Assembly (NCBI GenBank): GCA_028874905.1
Contig: JAPPGZ010000107.1
Location: 62,001-126,000, forward strand
Direction of reading: 5' to 3'
Length of the DNA: 64,000 bases
Origin: Gemmatimonadota bacterium
Lineage (GTDB): Bacteria > Gemmatimonadota > Gemmatimonadetes > Longimicrobiales > Gaopeijiaceae
Part shown: positions 48,842 through 57,374 of the stretch, one piece after another
Layout: every line of letters starts with the position of its first letter
Position numbering within the stretch: the first letter of the stretch is position 1
Translations under genes and position numbers: made by a program
The notes under the pieces: generated by a model
Told to the model about the DNA's origin: nothing
What the model saw: only the letters and a program-made list of their open reading frames with translations
Database searches by the model: none

Positions 48842-49645
48842 ATGTCCGAAAAGACCCTTGTTCGCTACGCGGCCGCCGGGGACGGCGTCGCCATCATCTC
48901 CCTGGACGACCCCCCCGCCAACACCTATACCCACGAGATGATGCGCCAGCTGGACGACGCGATCCTGCGCGCACGCTTCGACGACGGTGTCCATGTGATC
49001 GTCCTGACCGGAGCCGGCGAGAAGTTCTTCTCGGCGGGTGCCAACATCGGCATGCTGTCGAAGGTGACCACGGGCTTCAAGTACTGCTTCTGCCTCCACG
49101 CCAACGAAACGCTGAACCGCCTCGAGCACACGCCGAAGCTGACCATCGCGGCGCTGAACGGCCACACGGTGGGCGGCGGGCTGGAGATCGCGATGGCCGC
49201 CGACCTGCGGATCGCGCGCGCCGGCCGCAGCATGTGTGGCCTGCCCGAGGTCAATCTCGGCGTCCTTCCCGGCACCGGCGGCACCCAGCGGCTCACCCGG
49301 CTCGTGGGCAAGGCCGCCGCGATCGAACTGATGACGACCGGCAGCACGTTCGGGTTCGACCGCGCCCTGGAACTGGGCATCGTCAACCAGGTGTGGGAGA
49401 CGGACACGCTGGACGACTTCATGGCGAAGGTGGTCGACTACGCACGCGGTTTCTGTCCCCCGAACCGCGCCTCCAAGGCGGTCGGGCTGATCAAGCGGTC
49501 GGTGCAGACCGGCGCCGAGATCCCCTTCGAGACGGCGCTGGCGCTCGAGCGCGAATTGCAACAGCAGCTTTTCGCCAGCGACGACGCCACCGAGGGCCTG
49601 AACGCGTACGTCGAGAAGCGGAAGCCCGACTTCTCCGGCAGCTGA
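48842..49645 (+). CDS. Enoyl-CoA hydratase/isomerase family protein
   Basis: A 267-residue crotonase-fold protein. Features are GEKFFSAGANIGML (oxyanion hole), NGHTVGGGLEIAMAADLRIA and CGLPEVNLGVLPGTGGTQRL (with the family acid Glu). A Cys-rich stretch KYCFCLHANETL replaces the usual short linker. It opens a five-gene plus-strand unit with an aldehyde dehydrogenase, thiolase, 3-hydroxyacyl-CoA dehydrogenase and a second hydratase. It may act on a branched or aromatic CoA thioester; the specific substrate is not visible. ATG 48842 follows a TCCCGATG context without a strong SD. Confidence 0.85.
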   Translation: MSEKTLVRYAAAGDGVAIISLDDPPANTYTHEMMRQLDDAILRARFDDGVHVIVLTGAGEKFFSAGANIGMLSKVTTGFKYCFCLHANETLNRLEHTPKLTIAALNGHTVGGGLEIAMAADLRIARAGRSMCGLPEVNLGVLPGTGGTQRLTRLVGKAAAIELMTTGSTFGFDRALELGIVNQVWETDTLDDFMAKVVDYARGFCPPNRASKAVGLIKRSVQTGAEIPFETALALERELQQQLFASDDATEGLNAYVEKRKPDFSGS

Positions 49646-49651
49646 CGCCCG

Positions 49652-51124
49652 GTGTCCGCAACGCAAACGGCGGAGGGGATCCGCACGCGGCTCTGGATCG
49701 GTAACGAGTGGGTCGACGCGCGGAGGGGCGGCACTTTCGCCACGACCAACCCGGCCACCGAAGAAGTCATCGCAGACGTCGCAGAAGCGCGTGCGGAGGA
49801 CATAGATCGTGCGGTCCAGGCGGCCCGCGCGGCCTTCGCGGACAGCCGCTGGCGCCGCATGAACCCGCACAAGCGTTCACGGCTGCTGTGGAAGCTCGCG
49901 GATCTCGTGGACGCCAACGCGGACGAACTCGGGCTGCTGGAAACGCGGGACAACGGCAAGCCTTACTTCGAGGCCCGCCGGATCGATATTCCGAGCGTCG
50001 CCCAGACCCTGCGCTACTACGCGGGTCTCGCCGACAAGGTGCAGGGAGACACCGTGCCCGTACCGGGACCCTTCCTCAACTACACGCTGCGCGAGCCGGT
50101 CGGCGTGGTGGGGGCGATCATCCCGTGGAACTTCCCGCTGTCGATGGCGGCCTGGAAGGTCGCTCCGGCACTGGCGTGCGGAAACACGGTGGTGCTCAAG
50201 CCCGCCGAGGAGACTCCGCTGACCGCGTTGCGCCTCGGGGAGCTGGCAGCCCAAGCCGGTTTCCCCGCGGGGGTGCTCAACGTCGTGCCCGGGTTTGGAG
50301 AGACCGCGGGCGCGGCCCTGGTGCGGCACCCTGGCGTGGACGCGATCTCGTTCACCGGATCGACCGAGGTAGGCAAGATCATCATGCGCGAGGCCGCCGA
50401 CACGCTGAAGAAGGTCTCGCTCGAGCTGGGCGGCAAGTCCCCCAACATCGTGTTCGCGGACGCCGACCTCCGCGGTGCTCTGAAGGGCACTTCGTCGGGG
50501 ATCTTCTACGGCAAGGGCGAGGTTTGTGCCGCGGGCAGCCGCATCCTCGTCGAATCGCGGATCCACGACGAATTCGTCGCCGGGCTTCAGGCAGGCGCCG
50601 CCCGGGCCACCGTCGGCGACCCCCTGGACCCCTCGACGCGCCTCGGGGCCATCGTGAGCGAAGCACAACTGGACCGCGTCATGGGATACATCGAGGCGGG
50701 AAAGCGGGATGGAGCCTGCCTGGTCGCTGGAGGCGAGCGGACGGCGGTCAACGGCCGCGGCCATTTCGTGCATGCCACGGTGTTCCGCGACGTGGACCCC
50801 GGGATGTCGATCGCGCGCGAGGAGATCTTCGGTCCGGTGGCCGCGGTCATCCCTTTCGAGGACGTCGACGACGCCATCCGGAAGGCCAACGACTCGCTGT
50901 ACGGCCTCGCGGCGGGCGTCTGGACCCGTGACATCGGCAAGGCCCATCGCGTGGCCGGAGCCATCGATGCCGGCACGGTCTGGGTCAACACGTACAACCA
51001 GTACTCGCCAGCCTCACCGTTCGGAGGATACAAGCAGAGCGGCTTCGGACGCGACCTCGGCTTCCATTCCGCACTTGAGAAGTACACCCACCTCAAGAGC
51101 GTCTGGGTGGCGCTGGACGGATAG
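49652..51124 (+). CDS. NAD-dependent aldehyde dehydrogenase
   Basis: A 490-residue ALDH-superfamily protein. Catalytic Cys292 lies in GEVCAAGSR, with the general-base Glu in LELGGKSPN about 30 residues before. The NAD-binding segment includes FTGSTEVGKIIM. It oxidises an aldehyde to an acid or, with CoA, to a thioester; family position within the beta-oxidation unit suggests a semialdehyde from amino-acid or aromatic breakdown. GTG 49652 starts seven bases after the hydratase stop. The exact substrate cannot be settled by eye. Confidence 0.92.
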   Translation: MSATQTAEGIRTRLWIGNEWVDARRGGTFATTNPATEEVIADVAEARAEDIDRAVQAARAAFADSRWRRMNPHKRSRLLWKLADLVDANADELGLLETRDNGKPYFEARRIDIPSVAQTLRYYAGLADKVQGDTVPVPGPFLNYTLREPVGVVGAIIPWNFPLSMAAWKVAPALACGNTVVLKPAEETPLTALRLGELAAQAGFPAGVLNVVPGFGETAGAALVRHPGVDAISFTGSTEVGKIIMREAADTLKKVSLELGGKSPNIVFADADLRGALKGTSSGIFYGKGEVCAAGSRILVESRIHDEFVAGLQAGAARATVGDPLDPSTRLGAIVSEAQLDRVMGYIEAGKRDGACLVAGGERTAVNGRGHFVHATVFRDVDPGMSIAREEIFGPVAAVIPFEDVDDAIRKANDSLYGLAAGVWTRDIGKAHRVAGAIDAGTVWVNTYNQYSPASPFGGYKQSGFGRDLGFHSALEKYTHLKSVWVALDG

Positions 51125-51133
51125 TCGACCGGC

Positions 51134-52330
51134 ATGCGCGAGGCATGGATCGTCGACGCGGTTCGCACGCCGATCGGCCGGCACGGAGGCAAGCTTGCGC
51201 CCGTCCGTCCCGACGACCTGGCCGCCACGATCATCCAGGCCCTGATCGACCGCACGGGCTTCCCCGCCAAGGAGCTGGCCGACGTGGTCTTCGGGTGCAC
51301 CAACCAGGCCGGCGAAGACAACCGCAATGTCGCGCGCATGGCTCTCCTGCGCGCCGGTCTGCCCGTCGAGGTCCCGGGACAGACGGTGAATCGCCTTTGC
51401 GGATCGGGGCTGCAGGCGGTGGTCAGCGCCTTTCACGCGATTCGGGCTGGCGAGGGGAAAGCGTTCATCGCCGGCGGCGTGGAATCCATGAGCCGGGCCC
51501 CCCTCGTGATGCTGAAGCCGGAGCGCGGCTATGCCCGTGGCGTGCCCGCGGTGGCCGACACGGTCCTGGGGTGGCGTTTCGCCAACCCGCGCCTGCGCGA
51601 CGAATGGACGATCGCCCTTGGGCAGACGGCGGAAGTGGTCGCGCGTGAGTTCGGCGTCAGTCGCGCTGAGCAGGACGCTTTCGCCGCGAACAGCCAGGGC
51701 AAGGCGGCGGCCGCCATCGATGCCTGCCGCTTCGATCCGGAGATCGTGCCGGTCACCGTGCCGATGAGGCGTGGGGAGCCGTTGGTCATGGGAAGCGACG
51801 AGCACCCCAGACCGGGGACCACCGTCGAGGCCCTGGCGCGGCTGCGTCCCGTATTCGAGCGGGACGGCACCGTCACCGCGGGGAACTCGTCCGGGATCAA
51901 CGACGGGGCGGCCGCGTTGCTCGTCGTCGAGGGCGAGGCCGCGCGCGCCCAGGGACTTCAGCCCATGGCGGTCATTCGGGGGGCGGCCGTGGCGGGCGTC
52001 GAGCCCCACCGGATGGGGATCGGCCCGGTTCCGGCGACGCGACGGTGCCTCGAGAGGGTGGGCGCCTCGGCGCGAGAGCTGGACCTCGTGGAACTGAACG
52101 AGGCTTTTGCCGCCCAGGCGATCCCGTGCATGCGGGAGCTGGCGCTCGACCCCGAAACGGTCAACGTGAACGGCGGTGCCATCGCCCTGGGTCACCCGGT
52201 CGGGTGCTCGGGAGCCCGCATGCTGACCACGCTGGTTCACGAGATGGTCCGCCGCGACGCGCAGTTGGGGCTGGCCACGATGTGCATCGGCGTGGGCCAG
52301 GGAATCGCGGCCGTGGTTGAGCGGCACTGA
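51134..52330 (+). CDS. Acetyl-CoA acetyltransferase (thiolase)
   Basis: A 398-residue thiolase. The nucleophilic Cys89 is in [16 protein letters not shown], the substrate-binding His in [15 protein letters not shown] and the second Cys near the C-terminus ([12 protein letters not shown]). Thiolases cleave 3-ketoacyl-CoA to acetyl-CoA or run in the condensing direction. It lies nine bases after the aldehyde dehydrogenase and overlaps the next gene by one base. It probably completes the beta-oxidation steps encoded by its neighbours. PaaJ-type specificity cannot be excluded. Confidence 0.95.
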   Translation: MREAWIVDAVRTPIGRHGGKLAPVRPDDLAATIIQALIDRTGFPAKELADVVFGCTNQAGEDNRNVARMALLRAGLPVEVPGQTVNRLCGSGLQAVVSAFHAIRAGEGKAFIAGGVESMSRAPLVMLKPERGYARGVPAVADTVLGWRFANPRLRDEWTIALGQTAEVVAREFGVSRAEQDAFAANSQGKAAAAIDACRFDPEIVPVTVPMRRGEPLVMGSDEHPRPGTTVEALARLRPVFERDGTVTAGNSSGINDGAAALLVVEGEAARAQGLQPMAVIRGAAVAGVEPHRMGIGPVPATRRCLERVGASARELDLVELNEAFAAQAIPCMRELALDPETVNVNGGAIALGHPVGCSGARMLTTLVHEMVRRDAQLGLATMCIGVGQGIAAVVERH

Positions 52331-53202
52331 TGTCGGATCACGGGATCGGAAGGGTGGCGGTCATTGGGGCCGGCACCATGGGGCACGGCATCGCCCAGGT
52401 CTGCGCTTTGGCAGGCCACGAGACCGTTCTCCAGGATGTCGACCCCGAGCAGCTCGAGCGCGCCCTTGCCAGGATCGGGGACACCCTGGACAAGGGCGTG
52501 CGCCTGGGCAAGGTGGAGGCGGCCAGCCGCGACGCAGCGTGGAAGCGCCTGTCCGGAACAGCGGAGCTGAGCGAGGCGGTGGAAAAAACGGACCTGGTGA
52601 TCGAGGCCGTGCCCGAGGTGATTGAGCTCAAGCGGAGGATATTCCGCGAGGTGGCGGAAGCTGTATCCGGCGAGGTGATCCTGGCCAGCAACACCTCCTC
52701 CCTGTCGGTGACCCGGATCGGTGCCGGGCTGCCGGCGCCGGGACGCTTCCTCGGGCTCCATTTCTTCAACCCGGTGCACATCATGGCGCTCGTCGAAGTG
52801 GTGCACGGCGACGATACCGACGCTGCCGTGGTAGATCGCTGTCTGGCGTTCGCGAAGGGACTGGGGAAGGAGCCGATCGTCGTGGCGGACTCGCCGGGCT
52901 TCGCGTCGTCGCGGTTGGGCGTTGTCCTGGGACTCGAAGCCATGCGCATGGTGGAAGCCGGCGTGGCGTCCCCGGCCGACATCGACAAGGCGATGGTACT
53001 CGGCTACCGGCATCCCATGGGTCCGCTGCGGCTGACGGATCTCGTGGGTCTGGACGTGCGTCTCGGGATCGCCCGCTACCTCCACGAAACCCTGAAGTCC
53101 GAGGCGTTCCGGCCGCCCGCCATCCTGGAGCGGATGGTCGCTGAGGGCCGGCTGGGAACGAAGACGGGAAAGGGATTCTACGATTGGGACACCGAACGAT
53201 GA
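52330..53202 (+). CDS. 3-hydroxyacyl-CoA dehydrogenase (FadB2/Hbd type)
   Basis: A 290-residue NAD-dependent enzyme. The Rossmann motif VIGAGTMGHGIAQ begins near residue 12, and the 3-hydroxyacyl-CoA dehydrogenase signature HFFNPVHIMALVEVV with its catalytic His follows near residue 140. The C-terminal helical domain includes DSPGFASSRLGVVLGLEAM. It lacks a fused hydratase, so it is a single-function Hbd/FadB2-type protein. It is translationally coupled to the thiolase (ATGA-like one-base overlap) and followed 16 bases later by a hydratase. Confidence 0.95.
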   Translation: MSDHGIGRVAVIGAGTMGHGIAQVCALAGHETVLQDVDPEQLERALARIGDTLDKGVRLGKVEAASRDAAWKRLSGTAELSEAVEKTDLVIEAVPEVIELKRRIFREVAEAVSGEVILASNTSSLSVTRIGAGLPAPGRFLGLHFFNPVHIMALVEVVHGDDTDAAVVDRCLAFAKGLGKEPIVVADSPGFASSRLGVVLGLEAMRMVEAGVASPADIDKAMVLGYRHPMGPLRLTDLVGLDVRLGIARYLHETLKSEAFRPPAILERMVAEGRLGTKTGKGFYDWDTER

Positions 53203-53218
53203 AGCACGGCGGCCCGTC

Positions 53219-53995
53219 ATGAACCACGCACACATCCTGCTCTCCGTGGATGCCGGGATCGCCGAGGTCACGATCAACCGGCCCGAGAAGCTGAATGCGC
53301 TGAACGAAACCGTCCGCCGGGAGCTCACCGAGGTGTTCGACGCCATCGCCGACCGTGGCGACGTCAAGGTCGCGATTCTGAGCGGTGCCGGGGACAAGGC
53401 GTTCGTCGCCGGCGCGGACGTGAGCGAGTTCGCCGCCCGCACGCCGGACGAGCAGCGTGAGGTGTACAGGAAGCGGCGGGTCTACGACGCGCTCGCGGAG
53501 CTCCCCAAACCGGTGATCTGCGCCGTCCACGGCTTCTGCCTCGGGGGTGGTAACGAACTCGCCCTGGCATGTGACCTGAGGGTCGCCGACAAGACGGCCC
53601 GCTTCGGGCAGTTCGAGATTCGCCTCGGGCTGATCCCCGGTGCCGGCGGCACCCAGCGGCTGGCGCGTCTGGTGGGGCCCGGACAGGCCATGCGGATCGG
53701 CCTGTGCGGCGACTTCGTGGAGGCAGAGGAGGCCCACCGGATCGGCCTCGTGGAGTTCCTCGTTGAGGAGGGGCGGCACCTTGCCGAAGCCCGCCGCATC
53801 GCTGCCCGGATGGCCCGTTGGAGCCCGGTCACGCTGCAGTTGGTCAAGCAGGCGGTGCGCGAAGCTGGTGAACGGCACCTGTCGGATGGCCTGGCAGCCG
53901 AAAAGGAGCTGTTTCTCGAGGCCTTTGCATCGGAGGACGGTCGCGAGGGCGTCAGGGCCTTCGTGGAAAAGCGCCGGGCCAGGTTTTCCAGGTAG
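53219..53995 (+). CDS. Enoyl-CoA hydratase
   Basis: A 258-residue crotonase-fold hydratase. Motifs include GDKAFVAGADVSEFA, VHGFCLGGGNELALACDLRVA (oxyanion-hole Gly pair) and GQFEIRLGLIPGAGGTQRL with the conserved catalytic-position Glu. It converts trans-2-enoyl-CoA to L-3-hydroxyacyl-CoA. It closes the plus-strand operon of hydratase, aldehyde dehydrogenase, thiolase and hydroxyacyl-CoA dehydrogenase. It differs from the first hydratase in that its glycine-rich loop and catalytic region are entirely regular. Its chain-length specificity is not visible. Confidence 0.93.
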   Translation: MNHAHILLSVDAGIAEVTINRPEKLNALNETVRRELTEVFDAIADRGDVKVAILSGAGDKAFVAGADVSEFAARTPDEQREVYRKRRVYDALAELPKPVICAVHGFCLGGGNELALACDLRVADKTARFGQFEIRLGLIPGAGGTQRLARLVGPGQAMRIGLCGDFVEAEEAHRIGLVEFLVEEGRHLAEARRIAARMARWSPVTLQLVKQAVREAGERHLSDGLAAEKELFLEAFASEDGREGVRAFVEKRRARFSR

Positions 53996-54167
53996 CCCAG
54001 GTCTTCCAGGCAGACCAGGTTCTCCCGGCGGACCAGGGCCGGGTCCCGCAAGCCGCCCCGGGCGACTGCCTCTCGCCTCCACGCCGCAGCCGCGATAGAA
54101 TCGGAGGCCGGGGCTCCGAGGCCGGGGCCCCGCGAACCCGACCGTATCACCTGAGACGCCACCGTAC
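53996..54167. other. Intergenic region with CCAGG-type near repeats
   Basis: Seven near-copies of a CCAGG/GACCAGG unit occupy about 53988-54050, and a duplicated GAGGCCGGGGC occurs near 54104-54130. A -10-like TAGAAT at 54096-54101 precedes the small transporter gene by 66 bases. No gene or stable hairpin is convincing here. Confidence 0.4.
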
Positions 54168-54380
54168 ATGACCCTGCGCCACTGGCAACGCATAGCCTGG
54201 ATCTACCACATCGCCTTCGCGGGCGCCGTTATCTGGCCGGTGCAGGCGTTCGTGAACACTCCCGATCCATTCGTGTTGGGCCTGCCGCGCCAGATGGCGT
54301 GGGCCGCGTTCTGGGTGCTGGGAAGCCTCTTCGTGCTGTGGCGACTCGACGCGGCCCGCGCCAGGACGGATGACGCGTGA
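54168..54380 (+). CDS. Small membrane protein, DUF3311-like symporter partner
   Basis: A 70-residue protein with two hydrophobic helices (about 13-31 and 42-59) and short charged ends. Its size, helix spacing and position just before a sodium:solute symporter match the small DUF3311-type partners of SSS transporters. It probably stabilises or regulates the symporter in the inner membrane. Its stop codon overlaps the symporter start by one base (TGATG), so the two are translationally coupled. The family match is by layout rather than a strict motif. Confidence 0.7.
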   Translation: MTLRHWQRIAWIYHIAFAGAVIWPVQAFVNTPDPFVLGLPRQMAWAAFWVLGSLFVLWRLDAARARTDDA

Positions 54381-55840
54381 TGGACAAGTCGACCGTCATC
54401 ACCTTCATCATCTTCGCGTACCTCGCGGTAACGCTCGGCGTAGGAATCGTAGCGGGCAGACGGGCGTCACGGAGTGTACAGGGCTTTGTCGCTGGCGACC
54501 GGGACTTCGGCCTCCTGGTCATGTATTTCATCACCGGCGCTACCGTCTTCTCCGCCTTCGCCTTTCTGGGAGGCCCCGGGTGGGCCTACTCCCGTGGCGC
54601 GGCCGCCTTCTACATCCTGACCTACGGGGTGCTGGGAATGGCCCCGTGGTACGCGATGGGCCCCAAGGCCGCCGCGCTGGGACGGCGCTTCGGGTTCGTC
54701 ACGCAGGCCCAGCTCCTGGTGGGCCGCTTTCCGTCGCGCGCCCTGTCGGCGGTCATGGCGTTGCTCACCCTGGCGGCCTTCGTTCCGTACGTCACCATCC
54801 AGATGCGCGGCGCCGGGATCGTGATCGAGGCGGTGACCGACGGCGCGGTTCCGCTCGCGGCAGGCGCGGCTCTGGCCTACGGCATCGTGCTCCTCTATGT
54901 GTTGACGAGCGGCGTTTCCGCCGTGGGTTGGACGAACACCTTTCAGGGCGTCTTCATGGTCGGCATCGCCTGGGCGCTCGGCATCTATCTTCCGAACCGG
55001 CTATACGGCGGCGTCGGTCCCATGTTTGAACAGATCCTGGCCAACCGCCCCGAATTGCTGTCTCTGCCGGGGCTCGATGGCAGCGGCGAACCATGGAGCT
55101 GGGGAGCATACTCTACCGCGATCCTCGCGAGTGCGATCGGGCTGACCATGTGGCCGCACCTGTTCATGAAAGCATTCACAGCCCGGAGCGATGCGACGAT
55201 TCGCCGAACCGTGATCCTCTTCCCCACGTTTCAGTTGTTCCTCATTCCCGTCTTCCTGATCGGGTTCGCGGGCGTCATGTTCCCGGAGTCTCCCGAGCAG
55301 TCCGACTTCATCCTGCCCTTCCTGATTCTGCGTTCCGACCTCCCCGCGCTGGTGGTCGGCCTTTTTTGCGCCGGCGCGCTGTCCGCCTCCATGTCCACCG
55401 GCGACGCCCTGCTTCACGGAGCGGCGTCGGTGGCCGTGCAGGACGGAGTGCAGCCCTTCAGGAGCCTTACGGATCGAGGGCAGAGGCTGCTGATGAGGAT
55501 GCTCGTCGTAGCCGTCGGAGCCGTGGCCTACCTGTTCGCGCTTGTGGAGAGGTTCTCCCTGGTGGACCTCCTGCTTGCTTCGTACGGGATCATCGCCCAG
55601 TTCATGCCTTCACTGCTCTCCGCCATGTACTGGAAGAGAGCCACCACCACCGGCGTCGTATGGGGACTGGTGGCCGGTTCGGCGGTGTCCGTATTCTTCT
55701 TCCGGTTTCCGGAACTCAAGCCGTTCGGGATGCACGAGGGCATCCTGGGCCTGGTGGTCCACGTTCCCGTCCTGCTGATCGTCAGTCTGCTCGGCAAGGC
55801 ACAGGACCCGGAGCATGTCAACCGGTACGTGAATGTCTAG
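54380..55840 (+). CDS. Sodium:solute symporter (SSS family)
   Basis: A 486-residue transporter with about 13 hydrophobic segments. SSS features include YFITGATVFSAFAFLGGPGW, AAFVPYVTIQMRGAG and LFCAGALSASMSTGDALLHGAASV. Family members bring in proline, pantothenate, acetate, short carboxylates or sugars with Na+. The substrate cannot be called from sequence. ATG 54380 is chosen because it overlaps the partner stop; the preceding GTG codon would add one residue. Its stop overlaps the chorismate mutase start. It may carry a substrate for the acyl-CoA operon upstream, which is inference. Confidence 0.9.
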   Translation: MDKSTVITFIIFAYLAVTLGVGIVAGRRASRSVQGFVAGDRDFGLLVMYFITGATVFSAFAFLGGPGWAYSRGAAAFYILTYGVLGMAPWYAMGPKAAALGRRFGFVTQAQLLVGRFPSRALSAVMALLTLAAFVPYVTIQMRGAGIVIEAVTDGAVPLAAGAALAYGIVLLYVLTSGVSAVGWTNTFQGVFMVGIAWALGIYLPNRLYGGVGPMFEQILANRPELLSLPGLDGSGEPWSWGAYSTAILASAIGLTMWPHLFMKAFTARSDATIRRTVILFPTFQLFLIPVFLIGFAGVMFPESPEQSDFILPFLILRSDLPALVVGLFCAGALSASMSTGDALLHGAASVAVQDGVQPFRSLTDRGQRLLMRMLVVAVGAVAYLFALVERFSLVDLLLASYGIIAQFMPSLLSAMYWKRATTTGVVWGLVAGSAVSVFFFRFPELKPFGMHEGILGLVVHVPVLLIVSLLGKAQDPEHVNRYVNV

Positions 55841-56177
55841 CGAAGACGCGCGTTCGGGGCACGACACTTCCCGCGGCAGTCCTGCCGGGGCCAGGAGCGA
55901 CGAGATGGCACGGTTGCGCGATGCCGTCCTGCAATGCGATCGACGGCTGATCGAGGTCCTCGCCCGGCGGCGTGATCTAGTGACCCGGATCGGCGAACTG
56001 AAGAAGCGCACGGGACTGCCTGTTACCGACCCGCAACGAGAGGCGGCGGTGGTGCGGCGGGCCGCCGTTCTGGCAAGGGAATCGGGGCTGGACGAGGAAC
56101 TGGTGCGCGATCTGATCTGGAAGGTGATCGCATCCGCGCGGACCCGGCAGCTCATCTCGGACGAACCCGCCGAATAA
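55833..56177 (+). CDS. Chorismate mutase, AroQ type
   Basis: A 114-residue protein with an AroQ helical fold from about residue 25 (LRDAVLQCDRRLIEVLARRRDLVTRIGELKKRTG) including the Arg, Lys and Glu positions that bind chorismate. The N-terminal 24 residues are disordered. Chorismate mutase makes prephenate for Phe and Tyr. No fused prephenate dehydratase or DAHP synthase is present. It overlaps the symporter gene by eight bases, an unrelated partner. A helical terminator lies right after the stop. Confidence 0.88.
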   Translation: MSSEDARSGHDTSRGSPAGARSDEMARLRDAVLQCDRRLIEVLARRRDLVTRIGELKKRTGLPVTDPQREAAVVRRAAVLARESGLDEELVRDLIWKVIASARTRQLISDEPAE

Positions 56178-56179
56178 AG

Positions 56180-56220
56180 GAAGCCCCCGGCGGGCAGCAC
56201 ACTACCCGCTCGGGGGCTTC
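56180..56220 (-). terminator. Strong hairpin terminator, most likely for the minus-strand RNA
   Basis: GAAGCCCCCG (56180-56189) pairs with CGGGGGCTTC (56211-56220), with an inner GCGGG/CCCGC pair, making a long GC stem. On the minus strand it is followed by CTTTATT, so it suits termination in that direction best; on the plus strand no U tract follows. It may work on both sides for aroQ and the candidate RNA. Confidence 0.65.
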
Positions 56221-56229
56221 GTTCGCTGG

Positions 56230-56550
56230 CGAGTCCAGAGATTTCCGTTTCGGCGCCGTCATGTGCGACGGCCGGTTCTCCGTCTCTTCACCCTTCCGGC
56301 GTTTCCGCCATCCAGGCCGTCCCCCGTTCCCAGGGACTCCGGCTGCTTCCAGCGACCCCGCAGCCGTCGCGATCTCCGCCGAACCCGAGATCGCGCCCGC
56401 CTCGAACCCCGTTTCCGGCGCTCTCGGCGCTTTGGGCCTCGCCCGGTTCCATCTGCCGGGGGTTTCCCCCCTGCGACGGCCTTTTCGGGGCCCTCCCCGG
56501 TGCCTCGGCTCCGTTCCTTTCGGCCCGGCTCCGCCGCCTCGGGGAAACCA
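56230..56550 (-). ncRNA. Candidate structured non-coding RNA between rpmA and the aroQ terminator
   Basis: A 455-base gap (56178-56632) lacks a convincing protein gene. On the minus strand it holds GAAA-loop hairpins at 56458-56471 (five bases each arm), 56298-56309 (four) and 56409-56418 (three), a GAAG-loop hairpin at 56342-56353, and a 9-bp perfect stem 56368-56376/56387-56395. GGUUUCC (56543-56549) can pair with GGAAAUC (56240-56246) to close the region. The tetraloops are GNRA only on the minus strand, which argues for that transcript. A -10-like TATTAA lies at 56553-56558 and a terminator at 56180-56220. I recognise no RNase P, tmRNA, SRP or 6S features. Confidence 0.5.
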
Positions 56551-56552
56551 CT

Positions 56553-56558
56553 TTAATA
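56553..56558 (-). promoter_or_regulatory. -10-like element before the candidate RNA
   Basis: TATTAA on the minus strand, AT-rich in a GC-rich setting, lies just upstream of the predicted 5' closing stem. No convincing -35 is seen at the right spacing; the region overlaps the hairpin at 56568-56586. Confidence 0.3.
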
Positions 56559-56567
56559 CATCAATCG

Positions 56568-56586
56568 GAAAACCGCAAGCGTTTTC
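56568..56586 (-). terminator. Hairpin downstream of rpmA
   Basis: GAAAAC (56568-56573) pairs with GTTTTC (56581-56586), with GC/GC inside, 47 bases past the rpmA stop. On the minus strand the 3' arm ends GGTTTTC, which could stand in for a weak U tract. It would separate rpmA from the candidate RNA. Confidence 0.45.
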
Positions 56587-56632
56587 TCTTCGGGACCCAC
56601 TGGACGTTCTGCGCGAGTCGTGTGCGCAACGC

Positions 56633-56893
56633 CTATTGGCGAGCGTCGTCGTAGACCGAAACGACCCGGCGGCGACGGAGATTCTCGAACTTCACGACCC
56701 CGTCCGCCTTGGCGAACAGGGTGTCGTCCCTTCCTCTGCCTACGTTGTTGCCAGGGTGGAAGCGCGTGCCGCGCTGACGGACCAGGATGTTTCCCGCCAA
56801 CACTCGCTCACCCGCGTAACGCTTTACGCCCAGACGTTTTGGGTTGCTGTCGCGTCCGTTGCGGGACGACCCGACGCCTTTCTTGTGAGCCAT
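56633..56893 (-). CDS. rpmA: 50S ribosomal protein L27
   Basis: L27 lies near the peptidyl transferase centre. The 86-residue protein begins [16 protein letters not shown], continues [25 protein letters not shown] and [17 protein letters not shown], all family-typical. There is no N-terminal cleavable extension of the Firmicutes type. It follows rplU by nine bases, the usual rplU-rpmA order. The next protein gene on this strand is absent for about 450 bases. Confidence 0.97.
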   Translation of the reverse strand: MAHKKGVGSSRNGRDSNPKRLGVKRYAGERVLAGNILVRQRGTRFHPGNNVGRGRDDTLFAKADGVVKFENLRRRRVVSVYDDARQ

Positions 56894-56902
56894 AGGATCC
56901 TC

Positions 56903-57223
56903 CTATACGGCGATGTCTGCCACGCGCACGACGGTGAAGCCCTGACGGTGTCCCTGCTTCCGCCGGTACCCCTTGCGACGCTTGCGCTTGAACACCGTGA
57001 TCTTCTTCGTGCGGTCGTGGGCCACCACCTCCGCGGTCACTGTCGCGCCCTCCAACAGAGGCGCCCCCACCGAGACGTCTCCCTCCTCGCCTCCCTCTGA
57101 CGCCAACAGCACCTCCTCGAAGGTCACCGTCGTCCCCGGCTCTGCGTCCAGCGTGGGGATCAGCAGGGTTGCACCGGGTTCGGCACGAAACTGTTTGCCG
57201 CCCGTTCTGAATACAGCGAACAT
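56903..57223 (-). CDS. rplU: 50S ribosomal protein L21
   Basis: L21 is a primary 23S rRNA-binding protein. The 106-residue chain starts MFAVFRTGGKQFRAE and ends in VFKRKRRKGYRRKQGHRQGFTVVRV, the L21 basic signature. The middle has an acidic insert (EGGEEGDVSVG) common in high-GC genomes. ATG 57223 gives the family start; ATG 57235 would add four residues. It lies 151 bases downstream of the RNase G/E gene, with a TTGACC (-35-like, 57310-57315) in between, so it may have its own promoter. Confidence 0.97.
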   Translation of the reverse strand: MFAVFRTGGKQFRAEPGATLLIPTLDAEPGTTVTFEEVLLASEGGEEGDVSVGAPLLEGATVTAEVVAHDRTKKITVFKRKRRKGYRRKQGHRQGFTVVRVADIAV

Positions 57224-57374
57224 TGGAGCGTCCATCGTTGGTTGGTTATTGACGAGAACTGCCTGGCAGAAGCGGGGCAGCCTTTAAAGCTGTTTAGACG
57301 GACCCCCAAGGTCAACCGTCCGCCTGCGAACGCTTCGGGCGCCGCGACCTCCGGGCCGACAACGAGCAAGCAGG

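Noticed and set aside
53640-54098. Collagen-like GPxGxP protein fragment on the plus strand
   Set aside because: Arises from the hydratase in another frame and the CCAGG-type DNA repeats downstream; not a gene.
56288-56551. 86-codon arginine/glycine-rich frame on the minus strand in the candidate RNA region
   Set aside because: Low-complexity composition, no domain and no ribosome site. Hairpin symmetry explains its repetitive sequence better.
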